Origin: Intrasporangium oryzae NRRL B-24470
Lineage (GTDB): Bacteria > Actinomycetota > Actinomycetes > Actinomycetales > Dermatophilaceae
NCBI RefSeq assembly: GCF_000576595.1
Contig: NZ_AWSA01000005.1
Location: 62,001-126,000 of the forward strand
DNA length: 64,000 bases
Reading direction: 5' to 3'
Part shown: positions 17,227-26,849 of the stretch, piece after piece
Layout of the letters: the number at the start of each line of letters is the position of its first letter
Numbering within the stretch: position 1 is the stretch's first letter
Notes under the pieces: generated by a model
Database searches by the model: none
Told to the model about the DNA's origin: nothing
Seen by the model: the letters and a program-made list of their open reading frames with translations, nothing else
Position numbers and translations under genes: made by a program

Positions 17227-17757
17227 ATGCCGACCGCTGAAGGAACGTTGCGCTGGGCCCCGGCGCACGACCATCCCGAGCTCGTGGCCGCTCCCGTCGC
17301 GGCAGCCCTCCACCTGGTCCCTGATGCCAGGGTCGCGAGCATCGACGCCTCGCTCGCCGACACGGCTGCCTTCTGCGCCGCATACGACGTCGCCCAGGAG
17401 GCCTCCGCGAACTGCGTCGTCGTCGAGGCCCGCCGGGGCGCGGTGACGACGTTCGCGGCGGTCATGGTCCTCGCGACCGACCGGGCCGACATCAACCGCA
17501 CGGTGCGCACCCACCTCGGGGCGCGCAAGATCTCGTTCGCCGACCAGGCGGGGGCTCAGGACCGTACCGGCATGCAGCAGGGCGGCATCACGCCCGTCGG
17601 GCTTCCCGAGTCGTGGCCGGTCCTCGTCGACGAGGCGGTCGTGGCGGCGGGGCCGGTGGTCATCGGCGCCGGTGTCCGGGGTGCGAAGCTCCTCGTCGAC
17701 GGCGCGGCGCTCGCGCGTCTGCCCCGCGCCGAGGTGCTCGCCCTGGCCCAGCGATGA
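17227..17757 (+). CDS. YbaK/EbsC-family aminoacyl-tRNA deacylase
   Basis: 176 residues from the ATG at 17227; a GTG three codons earlier is an alternative. The YbaK/ProX fold is visible in NCVVVEARRGAVTTFAAVMVLA, the Lys/Phe-containing KISFADQ, and GITPVGLPESWPVLVDEAV followed by VVIGAGVRGAKLLVDG. Family members hydrolyse mischarged aminoacyl-tRNAs such as Cys- or Ala-tRNAPro. The GITPVG segment is a strong family hallmark. Convergent with whiB. Confidence 0.88.
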   Translation: MPTAEGTLRWAPAHDHPELVAAPVAAALHLVPDARVASIDASLADTAAFCAAYDVAQEASANCVVVEARRGAVTTFAAVMVLATDRADINRTVRTHLGARKISFADQAGAQDRTGMQQGGITPVGLPESWPVLVDEAVVAAGPVVIGAGVRGAKLLVDGAALARLPRAEVLALAQR

Positions 17758-17791
17758 GGCCAGGGCCGTGAGGCGGGCGACGGGACCGGTC

Positions 17792-17810
17792 CGCCGGCTC
17801 TCAGCCGGCG
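17792..17810. terminator. short hairpin between convergent ybaK-like and whiB genes
   Basis: CGCCGGCT, CTC and AGCCGGCG form an 8-bp stem that overlaps the last codons of the whiB gene. It could end transcription from either side; it is short and has no T-tract. Confidence 0.35.
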
Positions 17811-18082
17811 ATGTCGAGGATCATCCGGGCGCGCTCCGAGGCGGTCGTCCCGCCCCAGATCCCGAACGGCTCGGGAACCGCGAGGGCGTGCTGGAGGCAC
17901 TGCGTGACCACCGGGCAGACGGCGCAGACCGCCTTGGCGGCCTCCGTCTGCTCGCGGCGAGCCCGCTGGCCGAGGTCGAGGTCTTCGGTGAAGAACTGCT
18001 CGACCGCCTTGCCTCGGCACAGGCCCTTGCCTTGCCACTCGTAGGAGTCGAGCGTCGGACGGGGGAGGCGGGTCACTGTCAT
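17801..18082 (-). CDS. WhiB-family iron-sulfur transcription regulator
   Basis: 93 residues from the ATG behind AGGAGGAACC, a strong ribosome site that decides this start. Four cysteines (22, 53, 56, 62) would hold a [4Fe-4S] cluster, and the turn GIWGG (residues 74-78) and basic stretch are the family's sigma-factor/DNA-contact features. WhiB proteins bind SigA region 4 and sense oxygen, NO or redox state. Its promoter region shares a 117-base gap with the MerR-type gene and holds two direct CTGATGCA repeats. Confidence 0.93.
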   Translation of the reverse strand: MTVTRLPRPTLDSYEWQGKGLCRGKAVEQFFTEDLDLGQRARREQTEAAKAVCAVCPVVTQCLQHALAVPEPFGIWGGTTASERARMILDIAG

Positions 18083-18103
18083 GGTTCCTCCTGGGGGCGA
18101 GGC

Positions 18104-18135
18104 CTGATGCATCGAACTTACGCAGAACTGATGCA
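18104..18135. promoter_or_regulatory. direct CTGATGCA repeats upstream of whiB
   Basis: CTGATGCA occurs at 18104-18111 and 18128-18135, about two helical turns apart, in the gap between whiB and the divergently transcribed MerR-type gene, which is less GC-rich than its surroundings. They may bind a regulator of either gene. Confidence 0.3.
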
Positions 18136-18256
18136 CCACACAAGAGCCAGGAATAAGTTTATGATCGGGGTGCCCGCAAGGACGCCGGATCCGGGACCCT
18201 CTGCTCGTCCCTCTTCTCCGACCGGCGCGGGCGCCTACCGATTGTGGTGAACGCTC

Positions 18257-19279
18257 ATGAGTGAAGACGCGGGCCGCAGGCCCACATCCAGCGACTCGGG
18301 GGAGCGGGGGGCCGAGGTGAGCTGGTCTGTCGGTGCGGTGGCCCGGCGGGTGGGGCTGCCGGCCCCGACCCTTCGGTCCTGGGACCGCCGCTACGGCATC
18401 GGCCCGTCAGCGCGCACGGAGGGCAACCATCGGCGCTACACCGCAGCCGACATCGGCCGGCTCCGGCTCATGTCCCGCCTCACCGCGACCGGGGTCCCGG
18501 CCCAGGCGGCGTCGGAGGTGGTGCGTGCGCTCGACGACGACGCCGTCGCCCACCGGCTCGAAGCGGACGCGGGCTCCGGGGGCTCCGGGGGCTCCGGGGG
18601 CGACGAAGCCGGCCCGAGCGCGTCCGGGACCGCCGACGCGATCGTCGCCGCCGCCGCCGCGCTCGACGCCGTCACGCTGGCGAGCCTCTACCGGCTGGCC
18701 CTGCGTCAGTGGGAGCTGACGACTGCGTGGCGCGAGGTCCTGGCTCCGGCACTGCGTGAGATCGGTCGTCGGTGGAGCGACGGCAGCCTCGGCGTCGAGT
18801 CGGAGCATCTCGCGAGCGAGCTGCTCCAGTCAGAGCTCCGAGCGGTGGTGCACGCGCACCGCCAGCGCCTGCCCGGCCCGCCCGTCGTCCTCGCCACGGC
18901 CGACAACGAGGAGCACCACCTCCCTCTCCTCGCCCTCGACGCCGAGCTGGCGCGCCGCGGGATCTCCAGCATCTTCCTCGGGTCCCGCGTGCCACCCTCC
19001 GCCATGGTCGGCGCCGTCCGCCGGGCCCGGCCGCACGCCCTCTTCCTCTGGGCATCGCTCCGGCGCCCCACGTCCGAGCCGCTCTGGGCCGAGCTCTGCC
19101 CGCTCGACCGGCCGATCACCGTCGTCCTCGGTGGGCCGGGTTGGCCCGACAACGTCGACGTCCCGGATCCCCTCGTGACCGTGCAGCGCGTCCACGACCT
19201 CGACTCGGCCGTCCAGGTCGTGCTCGACGAGGTGGAGGGGCCTGAGCGCTCGAGCGTCTCCAAGGGCAGGGTCGTCTGA
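18257..19279 (+). CDS. MerR-type regulator with cobalamin-binding (CarH-like) domain
   Basis: 340 residues. An N-terminal MerR HTH (about 20-90: SVGAVARRVGLPAPTLRSWDRRYG) is followed by a Gly-Ser linker encoded by three ggctccgggg repeats. The helical bundle carries W-x9-EH (RWSDGSLGVESEH), the motif of AdoCbl photoreceptors such as CarH. The C-terminal B12-like Rossmann domain has DNEEHHLP where CarH has ExHxxG, so the lower-ligand histidine may be present but the Gly is Pro. It may be a light/B12 sensor or a relative that lost B12. No carotenoid or photolyase gene lies nearby. Confidence 0.85.
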   Translation: MSEDAGRRPTSSDSGERGAEVSWSVGAVARRVGLPAPTLRSWDRRYGIGPSARTEGNHRRYTAADIGRLRLMSRLTATGVPAQAASEVVRALDDDAVAHRLEADAGSGGSGGSGGDEAGPSASGTADAIVAAAAALDAVTLASLYRLALRQWELTTAWREVLAPALREIGRRWSDGSLGVESEHLASELLQSELRAVVHAHRQRLPGPPVVLATADNEEHHLPLLALDAELARRGISSIFLGSRVPPSAMVGAVRRARPHALFLWASLRRPTSEPLWAELCPLDRPITVVLGGPGWPDNVDVPDPLVTVQRVHDLDSAVQVVLDEVEGPERSSVSKGRVV

Positions 19280-19507
19280 CGGGTTCTTGCACAGGGGTGT
19301 CCGTTCCGTCCCGCTAAGGACCTCGTGGATCGGGGCGCTACGTCCGGGTGTGCGTGGAATTGAGCGTGGACGCGCAAGGAATCCCCGTTGTTCTGCAAAA
19401 AGTTGCAGCGAACCTCTGGCGCGTCGTGGGCGGCGGGCGCTACGTTGCCCCGGATGGCCGGGCGCCCGCGTGAGGCGTGACACGGCCGAGCCCACAAAGG
19501 AGTGCGC

Positions 19508-22500
19508 ATGCGCCGTCGTTCGATCCTGTCCGCCCTGAGTGCAGCCGCACTCGTCGCGACCGGACTGACCGTCCCGATCATCGGCGCCATGAGCGCCACC
19601 GCCGCGGAACGCACCGCAACGTTGGTCGGGGACCTGCAGGACGAGCTCGGGTGCTCGGGCGACTGGGACCCCGGCTGCACCGCAACCGACCTCACCCCCG
19701 TCGGGGGCGGGTCGACCTACGCCAAGAACTTCACCGTCCCGGCCGGGTCCTGGCTGCTCAAGGTCGCGATCAACCACTCGTGGAACGAGAGCTATGGCGA
19801 GGGCGGCGCCAACGTGCCGCTCGTCCTCCAGGGCCCGGCCACGCTGCGTTTCACCTACGACGACACGACGCACGCGATCGGCATCGCCCCGACCGATCTC
19901 CCCGGCCCGGCCACCACGGCCGACACCGCGCTCGCCGGCTCGTCACTGCGCCGCCTCGCGACCCGTGAGCGCTTCTACTTCGTCATGGCCGACCGCTTCG
20001 CCAACGGAGACGCCAGCAACGACACGGGCGGCCTGACGGGCGGCCCGCTCGAGACCGGCTTCGACCCGACCAACGAGGGCTTCTACCACGGTGGCGACCT
20101 CAAGGGCGTGACCCAGAAGCTCGACTACATCAAGGGCCTCGGCACGACGGCGATCTGGCTCACGCCGTCCTTCAAGAACCGCCCGGTCCAGGGCAGCGGA
20201 TCCGACGCGAGCGCCGGGTACCACGGCTACTGGATCACCGACTTCACCCAGATCGACCCGCACCTCGGCACGAACGCCGACATGAAGGACCTCATCGCAG
20301 CCGCCCACGCCAAGGGCATGAAGGTCTACTTCGACATCATCACCAACCACACGGCCGACGTGATCTCCTACGACGGCGGGACCTACACCTACGTCCCGAA
20401 GTCCGCCAAGCCGTACAAGGACGCCGCCGGCCACGTCTTCGACGACGCTGCGGTCGCCGGCTCGCCCGACTTCCCGAAGATGGACGCGGCGACGTCGTTC
20501 CCCTACGTGCCGAAGGTCGCGGACGCCGACAAGGACGTCAAGGTCCCGGCGTGGCTCAACGACGTGACGCTCTACCACAACCGCGGCGACTCGACGTATG
20601 CCGGTGAGTCCTCGACCTACGGCGACTTCTCCGGGCTCGACGACCTCTTCACCGAGAACCCGAAGGTCGTCTCGGGCATGGAGGACATCTACAAGTCCTG
20701 GGTCGACTTCGGGGTCGACGGCTTCCGGATCGACACGGTCAAGCACGTCAACATGCAGTTCTGGCAGGCGTTCTCGCCGGCGATCCTCAAGCACGCCAAG
20801 GACATCGGCAACCCCGACTTCTTCATGTTCGGTGAGGTCTACGACGGCAACCCGGCGTACATGAGCCAGTTCACGACGAAGGGCCAACTGCCCGCGACCC
20901 TCGACTTCGGCTTCCAGGGGGCGGCGCTCGGGTTCGCCCAGAGCAGGGCGACGACAGGCATCCGCGACCTCTTCGCCGGCGACGACTACTACACCGACAC
21001 CGACTCGAATGCGTACGAGCTGCCGACCTTCCTCGGCAACCACGACATGGGTCGCGTCGGCGCGATGCTCCTCTCCGCGGGCCACACCGGCGCCGACCTG
21101 CTCGCCCGGGACGAGCTCGCCACGTCGCTCATGTTCCTGACCCGCGGCCAGCCGGTCGTCTACTACGGCGACGAGCAGGGCTTCACCGGGCCGACGACGG
21201 ACTTCGGCGACAAGCGCGCTCGCCAGGACATGTTCGGGACGCAGACGCCGATCTACAAGGACGACGTCATCGTCGGCAGCTCCGACGCCGAGGGCACGGG
21301 TCCGCACTACGACACGAGCGCTCCGCTCTACCGTCGCATCGCCGAGCTGTCGGCGCTGCGCCAGGCGCACCCGGCGCTCGCCGACGGCGCCCAGATCCAC
21401 CGCTACGCCTCCGACTCCGCCGGCATCTACGCCATCAGCCGGATCGACAAGGCCGACAAGCGCGAGTACCTCGTCGTGGCCAACAACGCGACGACGGCCA
21501 AGACCGCGACGTTCTCGACCTACTCTGCGGGCTCGAAGTTCGCCCCGCTCCTCGGCGCCTCGAGCGATCTCCGGGCGGATGCGTCCGGCCGGGTGACGGT
21601 CACGGTTCCGGCGCTGTCCGTCGCCGTCTACCGGGCCAACTCGACGATGGAGGTATCGACGTCGGCCCCGGCGATCTACCCGACCTCCCCGAGCGCCGGC
21701 GGCGTCGTCGGCGGCCGTGCAGAGATCGGTGCGGCGATCCCCGCCAACGCCTTCGCCGAGGTCACCTTCCTCCAGCGCCCGGTGGGAACGTCCACGTGGA
21801 AGACCCTCGGCACCGACGACAACGCCCCCTACCGTGTCTTCGACGACGTCAGCGGACTCGCCAAGGGCACCCTCGTCGAGTACCGCATGCTCGCCAAGGA
21901 CCTCGCGGGACACGTCTCCGCGACGTCGACCTACGGCATCGTGGGCGAGCCGACCCCCTCCGGCGGTGGCTCCGGCGGCGGGGTCGGACCGGTCACCCAG
22001 CCGAACTTCGTCAGCGTCCCGGGCGACGACAACTCCGAGATGGGCTGCTCTGGCGACTGGCAGCCGGACTGTGCCCAGGCGCAGCTCACGCTCGACCCGA
22101 AGGACGAGATCTGGAAGGGCTCGTTCAAGACGATCCCGGCCGGTGACTATGCCTACAAGGCCGCGATCAACAAGTCGTGGGACGAGAACTACGGAGCAGG
22201 CGCCGTCAAGGGCGGCGCCAACATCCCCTACACCGCACCCGGGGCGGGCCAGACCGTCAACTTCTACTACGACCACCGCACGCACTGGGTGACGAACGAC
22301 GTGCAGGGCCCGATCATCACGGCGCCGGGCAGCTTCCAGAGCGAGCTCGGCTGCCCCGGCGACTGGTCCCCCGACTGCATGCGCTCGTGGCTGCAGGACC
22401 CCGACGGTGACGGCACGTACACGTGGAGCACCGACCGCATCCCGGCCGGCAACTACGAGTTCAAGGTGGCCCACGGCCTGTCGTGGGACGTCAACTACGG

Positions 22501-25297
22501 CGCGGGCGGCACCCAGAACGGCGCGAACGTCGCCTTCGCCGTCCCGGCTGACGGTGTCGTCACGACGATCACGTACAAGCTCGCGACCCACGAGATCTCG
22601 GTCAAGACGTCCCGGGCGGGCGCCTCGCCCGACCTGACGAAGGCGAAGGCCTTCATCGTCGGTCCCGACCTCGTCGCGTGGCCCGCCTCGTCGCTGCCCG
22701 CGGGCACCGACCCGGCGACCCTCGGGTGGCGTCTGCACTGGTCGGCCGACGGCGGCCTCGGCATCGACGCCGAGGCGGTGACGGGCGGCTCGGTCGCCAC
22801 GCTGACCCGTGACCCGGCCGGCCTCCCCGCCGACCTGCTCAGCGCCCATCCCGAGCTCAAGGGCGCGGTCGCCCTGCGCCTCGACAAGAAGACGGCCAAG
22901 GACCTCCCCGAGATCCTCAAGGGCCAGGTCGCCGTCGGGATGTACGACTCGACGGGGGTGCTCCTCGACGCCACGGGCGCCCAGACGGCCATCGCGCTCG
23001 ATGCGCTGTATGCCGCTGACGCGCGGACCCGCTCGTACGGCGTCAGCTTCGCGGGCGACGGCCGGGTGGGGTTCACCCTGTGGGCCCCGACAGCCCAGTC
23101 GGTCGCGCTCCTGACCTGGCCGGCCGGCTCGTCCGACCAGCCCGCCTCGGCGGCGACCCGCACCCCGATGACGCGCAACACGGACGGCTCGTGGTCGGTG
23201 ACCCTCGCCGGATCGGCGAAGGAGGCCCGGTACCTCTACGAGGTGAAGGTCTACGCGCCGACGACGGGCAAGGTCGAGACCAACCTCGTCACCGACCCAA
23301 GCTCCGTCGCGTTGACGCTCGACTCGACGAGGTCGGTCGCCGTGGACCTCAGGGACCCGGCATACATGCCCTCGGTCTGGAAGACGTCGGCTGCTCCGGC
23401 GCTCGCGAGGTTCGTCGACTCGACGATCTACGAGCTGCACGTCCGCGACTACTCGATGAGCGATGCGAAGGTCCCGGCGGCTCTGCGCGGGAGCTACCTC
23501 GCCTTCGCACAGAACGGTGACGGGCGCGCCCATCTCAAGGAGCTGGCGAAGGCTGGCCTCAACACGGTCCACCTCCTTCCGAGCTTCGACATCGCCTCGA
23601 TCGAGGAGAACCCGGCCGCCCAGCAGACGCCACAGTGCGACCTGGCCTCCTACGCGCCCGACAGCGACGAGCAGCAGAAGTGCGTCGGCGCGGTCGCGGG
23701 CAAGGACGCGTTCAACTGGGGCTACGACCCGTACCACTGGAACGTCCCGGACGGGTCGTACGCATCGAGCGCCAAGGCCGCCGACGGTGGCGCCCGCGTC
23801 GCCGAGTTCCGCACGATGGTCGGAGCCCTCCACCAGGACGGCCTCCGGGTCGTGCTCGACGAGGTGTTCAACCACACCGCCGCCTCGGGCGAGGCCGACA
23901 AGTCGGTCCTCGACCAGGTCGTGCCCGGCTACTACCAGCGCCTCGACGCCAAGGGCGCGGTCGAGACGTCGACGTGCTGCCAGAACGTCGCGACCGAGCA
24001 CGCGATGGGCGAGAAGCTCATGGTCGACTCCTTGGTCTCGTGGGCGCGCAACTACAAGGTCGACGGGTTCCGCTTCGACCTCATGGGCCACCACAGCCGC
24101 GCCAACATGCTCGCGGTGCGGGCCGCGCTCGACGCCCTGACCGTCCAGAAGGACGGGGTCGACGGCAAGGCCATCTACCTCTACGGCGAGGGGTGGAACT
24201 TCGGCGAGGTGGCGAACAACGCGCTCTTCACGCAGGCGACGCAGGGCCAGCTCGGGGGCACCCACATCGGGACGTTCTCCGACCGGCTCCGCGACGCAGT
24301 CCGTGGCGGCGGCCCCTTCGACGAGGACCCGCGCAAGCAGGGCTTCGGCTCGGGTGAGGCGACCGACCCGAACGGGGCCCCGGTCAACGCGGGAGCCGTC
24401 GCGGGCCTGGCCCACGACACCGACCTCGTCCAGCTCGGTCTCGCCGGCAACCTCAGGTCGTTCGCCTTCACGAGCCAGGTGACGGGTCAGCCGGTCACCG
24501 GGGCGAAGGTCGACTACAACGGGGCCCCGGCCGGCTACGCCGACCAGCCCGACGAGGTCGTCACCTACGTCGACGCGCACGACAACGAGACGCTCTTCGA
24601 CTCGCTGACGTACAAGCTGCCGGTGGCGACGTCGATGCAGGACCGGGTCCGGATGAACACCCTGTCCCTCGCGACGACCGCGCTGGCGCAGACGCCGTCG
24701 TTCTGGCACGCGGGTGCCGACCTGCTGCGCAGCAAGTCGCTCGACCGCAACTCCTACGACAGCGGCGACTGGTTCAACCGGCTCGACTGGACCGGTGCCG
24801 ACAACGGCTTCGGCCACGGCCTGCCCCCGGCCGCGTCGAACTCGGGCAAGTGGACGTTCATGAAGCCGCTCCTCGCCAACCCGGCGCTCAAGCCGGCCGC
24901 CGCCGACGTCGAGAAGGCGAGCGCCATGGCCGACGACCTGCTCAAGCTGCGCTTCAGCACCCCGTTGTTCCGCCTGGGCACGGCTGACGCGATCAACGCC
25001 AAGGTCAGCTTCCCCGTCTCGGGGACGGCCGACGCACACCAGGGCGTCATCGTCATGCGGATCGACGACACCAAGGGCGCCGACGTCGACCCGGCCATGC
25101 GCGGCCTCGTCGTCGTCTTCAACGCCTCGCCCAGCGCCGTCGACCAGAAGGTGCCCGGCCTGACCGGCCCGGTCTCGCTGAGCCCGGTCCAGGCCGGGGG
25201 GGCCGACAGCGTCGTGAGGTCAGCGGCATACGACGCCGCCTCCTCGACGCTCGAGGTGCCCGCCCGCACGGTGGCGGTGTTCGTCCAGCCGAACTGA
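19508..25297 (+). CDS. secreted amylopullulanase with two GH13 catalytic domains
   Basis: 1,929 residues from the ATG five bases after AAAGGAG. Order: Sec signal (1-~35); an X25-type starch-binding module (~38-125); alpha-amylase GH13 domain (~150-690) with Asp409, Glu443 and Asp513 ([15 protein letters not shown]); a beta-sandwich (~720-820); two more X25 modules (~834-925, ~938-1030) marked by GCSGDW and GCPGDW; then a CBM48/pullulanase GH13 domain with YNWGYDP-type [10 protein letters not shown], Asp1524, Glu1561 and Asp1692. It should cleave both alpha-1,4 and alpha-1,6 links of starch or glycogen outside the cell. No LPxTG or anchor is seen. Supplies maltooligosaccharides, perhaps for the ABC importer at 38.9-42.3 kb. 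Confidence 0.93.
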   Translation: MRRRSILSALSAAALVATGLTVPIIGAMSATAAERTATLVGDLQDELGCSGDWDPGCTATDLTPVGGGSTYAKNFTVPAGSWLLKVAINHSWNESYGEGGANVPLVLQGPATLRFTYDDTTHAIGIAPTDLPGPATTADTALAGSSLRRLATRERFYFVMADRFANGDASNDTGGLTGGPLETGFDPTNEGFYHGGDLKGVTQKLDYIKGLGTTAIWLTPSFKNRPVQGSGSDASAGYHGYWITDFTQIDPHLGTNADMKDLIAAAHAKGMKVYFDIITNHTADVISYDGGTYTYVPKSAKPYKDAAGHVFDDAAVAGSPDFPKMDAATSFPYVPKVADADKDVKVPAWLNDVTLYHNRGDSTYAGESSTYGDFSGLDDLFTENPKVVSGMEDIYKSWVDFGVDGFRIDTVKHVNMQFWQAFSPAILKHAKDIGNPDFFMFGEVYDGNPAYMSQFTTKGQLPATLDFGFQGAALGFAQSRATTGIRDLFAGDDYYTDTDSNAYELPTFLGNHDMGRVGAMLLSAGHTGADLLARDELATSLMFLTRGQPVVYYGDEQGFTGPTTDFGDKRARQDMFGTQTPIYKDDVIVGSSDAEGTGPHYDTSAPLYRRIAELSALRQAHPALADGAQIHRYASDSAGIYAISRIDKADKREYLVVANNATTAKTATFSTYSAGSKFAPLLGASSDLRADASGRVTVTVPALSVAVYRANSTMEVSTSAPAIYPTSPSAGGVVGGRAEIGAAIPANAFAEVTFLQRPVGTSTWKTLGTDDNAPYRVFDDVSGLAKGTLVEYRMLAKDLAGHVSATSTYGIVGEPTPSGGGSGGGVGPVTQPNFVSVPGDDNSEMGCSGDWQPDCAQAQLTLDPKDEIWKGSFKTIPAGDYAYKAAINKSWDENYGAGAVKGGANIPYTAPGAGQTVNFYYDHRTHWVTNDVQGPIITAPGSFQSELGCPGDWSPDCMRSWLQDPDGDGTYTWSTDRIPAGNYEFKVAHGLSWDVNYGAGGTQNGANVAFAVPADGVVTTITYKLATHEISVKTSRAGASPDLTKAKAFIVGPDLVAWPASSLPAGTDPATLGWRLHWSADGGLGIDAEAVTGGSVATLTRDPAGLPADLLSAHPELKGAVALRLDKKTAKDLPEILKGQVAVGMYDSTGVLLDATGAQTAIALDALYAADARTRSYGVSFAGDGRVGFTLWAPTAQSVALLTWPAGSSDQPASAATRTPMTRNTDGSWSVTLAGSAKEARYLYEVKVYAPTTGKVETNLVTDPSSVALTLDSTRSVAVDLRDPAYMPSVWKTSAAPALARFVDSTIYELHVRDYSMSDAKVPAALRGSYLAFAQNGDGRAHLKELAKAGLNTVHLLPSFDIASIEENPAAQQTPQCDLASYAPDSDEQQKCVGAVAGKDAFNWGYDPYHWNVPDGSYASSAKAADGGARVAEFRTMVGALHQDGLRVVLDEVFNHTAASGEADKSVLDQVVPGYYQRLDAKGAVETSTCCQNVATEHAMGEKLMVDSLVSWARNYKVDGFRFDLMGHHSRANMLAVRAALDALTVQKDGVDGKAIYLYGEGWNFGEVANNALFTQATQGQLGGTHIGTFSDRLRDAVRGGGPFDEDPRKQGFGSGEATDPNGAPVNAGAVAGLAHDTDLVQLGLAGNLRSFAFTSQVTGQPVTGAKVDYNGAPAGYADQPDEVVTYVDAHDNETLFDSLTYKLPVATSMQDRVRMNTLSLATTALAQTPSFWHAGADLLRSKSLDRNSYDSGDWFNRLDWTGADNGFGHGLPPAASNSGKWTFMKPLLANPALKPAAADVEKASAMADDLLKLRFSTPLFRLGTADAINAKVSFPVSGTADAHQGVIVMRIDDTKGADVDPAMRGLVVVFNASPSAVDQKVPGLTGPVSLSPVQAGGADSVVRSAAYDAASSTLEVPARTVAVFVQPN

Positions 25298-25364
25298 ACG
25301 GTCGCACGGGCCGTTCTCCGCACGCCCTCGGCGTCCCGGTCTTCGGGGCGCCGGGGGCGCTGCT

Positions 25365-25380
25365 ATACCCTGTGGGGTAT
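25365..25380. promoter_or_regulatory. CsoR/CstR-like operator overlapping the start of the next gene
   Basis: ATACCC-TGTG-GGGTAT is an inverted repeat whose right arm runs into the ATG. It matches the ATACCC/GGGTAT form of CsoR-family copper or persulfide operators. CTATAC just upstream could be a -10 box for a leaderless transcript. No csoR gene is in the window. Confidence 0.5.
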
Positions 25381-25831
25381 GAAGTCGTCGAGCCCGGGCG
25401 CGCATCCCGTCCCCGCGCCCGGCCGGTTCGGCACGGTGGACCGAGGTCCTGTCACGGCGCCGCCGTCCCGCTGGCCGGTCCGCCGGCGCATCGCGGCCGC
25501 CGCCGTCGCGGTCCTGCTCGCCGGTGCCGTCATGGTGACCGCCGGCTGGGACCTCACCGGGCAGCCCGTCTGGGCGGCCCTCGCCCTCGCCGCGATCGGC
25601 ACGTCCTCTCTCGCGGTCGCGACGTTCGTGCCGCTTCCCGCTGAGGGTCTGCACGTGCACCTCGGCTGCGCGCCGTGTGCCGGTGTGGACGGTCTCGCTG
25701 CGCTCGCGGGGGCGTGGCTCGTCGTGGCGTCGGCCGGCGACGGCGGAACGGCCTCGCTCGCCCTCGCGCTCGGCGGGTTCGCCCTCGCGCGCCGGCTGAC
25801 GGCGCCGGACACCTGCGAGCGGCGCGGGTGA
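25379..25831 (+). CDS. small membrane protein, unknown function
   Basis: 150 residues. A Pro-rich cytoplasmic start (1-33) precedes about four hydrophobic segments (36-57, 63-83, 100-118, 120-135). CAPC (about residue 98-101) sits in the loop before the third segment and could bind metal or form a disulfide. No family recognised. A CsoR-like inverted repeat overlaps the start, suggesting a link to copper or reactive sulfur; the transcript may be leaderless. Confidence 0.6.
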   Translation: MKSSSPGAHPVPAPGRFGTVDRGPVTAPPSRWPVRRRIAAAAVAVLLAGAVMVTAGWDLTGQPVWAALALAAIGTSSLAVATFVPLPAEGLHVHLGCAPCAGVDGLAALAGAWLVVASAGDGGTASLALALGGFALARRLTAPDTCERRG

Positions 25832-25861
25832 ACGGGTCGACACCCGCGTAGGTTGGCCGGT

Positions 25862-26821
25862 ATGAGCACGCAGCGCGACATGACGTACCGCCAGCTCGGC
25901 GACAGCGGCCTCACGGTCTCCTCCGTCGGGCTCGGCTGCAACAACTTCGGCCGTCGACTCGACCAGGACGGCACGAACGCCGTCGTGCGTCAGGCCGTCG
26001 ATGCGGGGATCACCCTGTTCGACACCGCTGACATCTACGGGCTCGGCGCCAGCGAGGAGATGCTCGGTGCGGCCCTCGGCTCGGAGCGCGAGCACGTCGT
26101 CGTCGCAACGAAGTTCGGCATGGACATGCAGGGCGCCAACGGCCCCGACTGGGGGGTGCGTGGTTCGCGACGCTACATCCGCATGGCGGTGGAGGCGAGC
26201 CTCCGGCGGCTCGGGACGGACTGGATCGACCTCTACCAGTTCCACCGTCCCGACCCGCAGACGCCGATGGAGGAGACCCTCGCGGCCCTCGACGAGCTCG
26301 TGCGCGAGGGTCTCGTGCGCTACCTCGGCAGCAGCAACCTCAGTGGCTGGCAGGTCGTCGACGCCGACTGGATCGCCCGGACCGCGGGCACCGAGCGCTT
26401 CGTCTCGGCGCAGAACGAGTACTCCCTCCTCGAGCGCGACGTCGAGGAGGAGCTCGTGCCGGCCTGCGAGCACGTGGGCGTGGGCCTCCTCCCGTACTTC
26501 CCGCTCGCGTCGGGCCTGCTCACCGGGAAGTACCGCCGGGGCGAGACCGCCCCGGCGGGCAGTCGTCTCGCGGGCCAGGACGCACGGCTCGCGGGCGCCG
26601 ACTGGGACACGATCGAGGCCCTCGAGGGGTATGCCGCCGAGCGCGGTCTGCGACTCATCGACGTCGCGATCGGCGGGCTCGCGGCCCAGCCCGTCGTCGC
26701 CTCCGTCATCGCGGGGGCGACGAGTCCCGAGCAGGTGCTCGACAACGTCCGGGCGGGGTCGTGGGAGCCCTCGGCCGAGGACCTGGCCGCCCTCGACGCG
26801 ATCACCGCCCCACCGGCCTGA
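25862..26821 (+). CDS. aldo/keto reductase
   Basis: 319 residues, ATG at 25862 (a TTG three codons earlier is open too). The TIM-barrel tetrad is visible: Asp and Tyr in FDTADIYGLGASE, Lys in VVATKFG, His in LYQFHRPDP. The NADPH-binding end has VIAGATSPEQVLDN. The family reduces aldehydes and ketones; substrate not determinable. About 30 bases after the membrane gene. Confidence 0.92.
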   Translation: MSTQRDMTYRQLGDSGLTVSSVGLGCNNFGRRLDQDGTNAVVRQAVDAGITLFDTADIYGLGASEEMLGAALGSEREHVVVATKFGMDMQGANGPDWGVRGSRRYIRMAVEASLRRLGTDWIDLYQFHRPDPQTPMEETLAALDELVREGLVRYLGSSNLSGWQVVDADWIARTAGTERFVSAQNEYSLLERDVEEELVPACEHVGVGLLPYFPLASGLLTGKYRRGETAPAGSRLAGQDARLAGADWDTIEALEGYAAERGLRLIDVAIGGLAAQPVVASVIAGATSPEQVLDNVRAGSWEPSAEDLAALDAITAPPA

Positions 26822-26849
26822 GCACCGGCCGGAGCCGCGTCCGGAGCGG

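Noticed and set aside
18565-18604. Tandem ggctccgggg repeat as a regulatory minisatellite
   Set aside because: Three in-frame copies encode a Gly-Ser linker in the MerR-type protein; a protein explanation is sufficient.
19943-25039. A 1,698-codon open frame antisense to the amylopullulanase
   Set aside because: Its Val/Arg/Gly/Leu-rich composition is what third-position GC of the real gene yields on the opposite strand; no motif.
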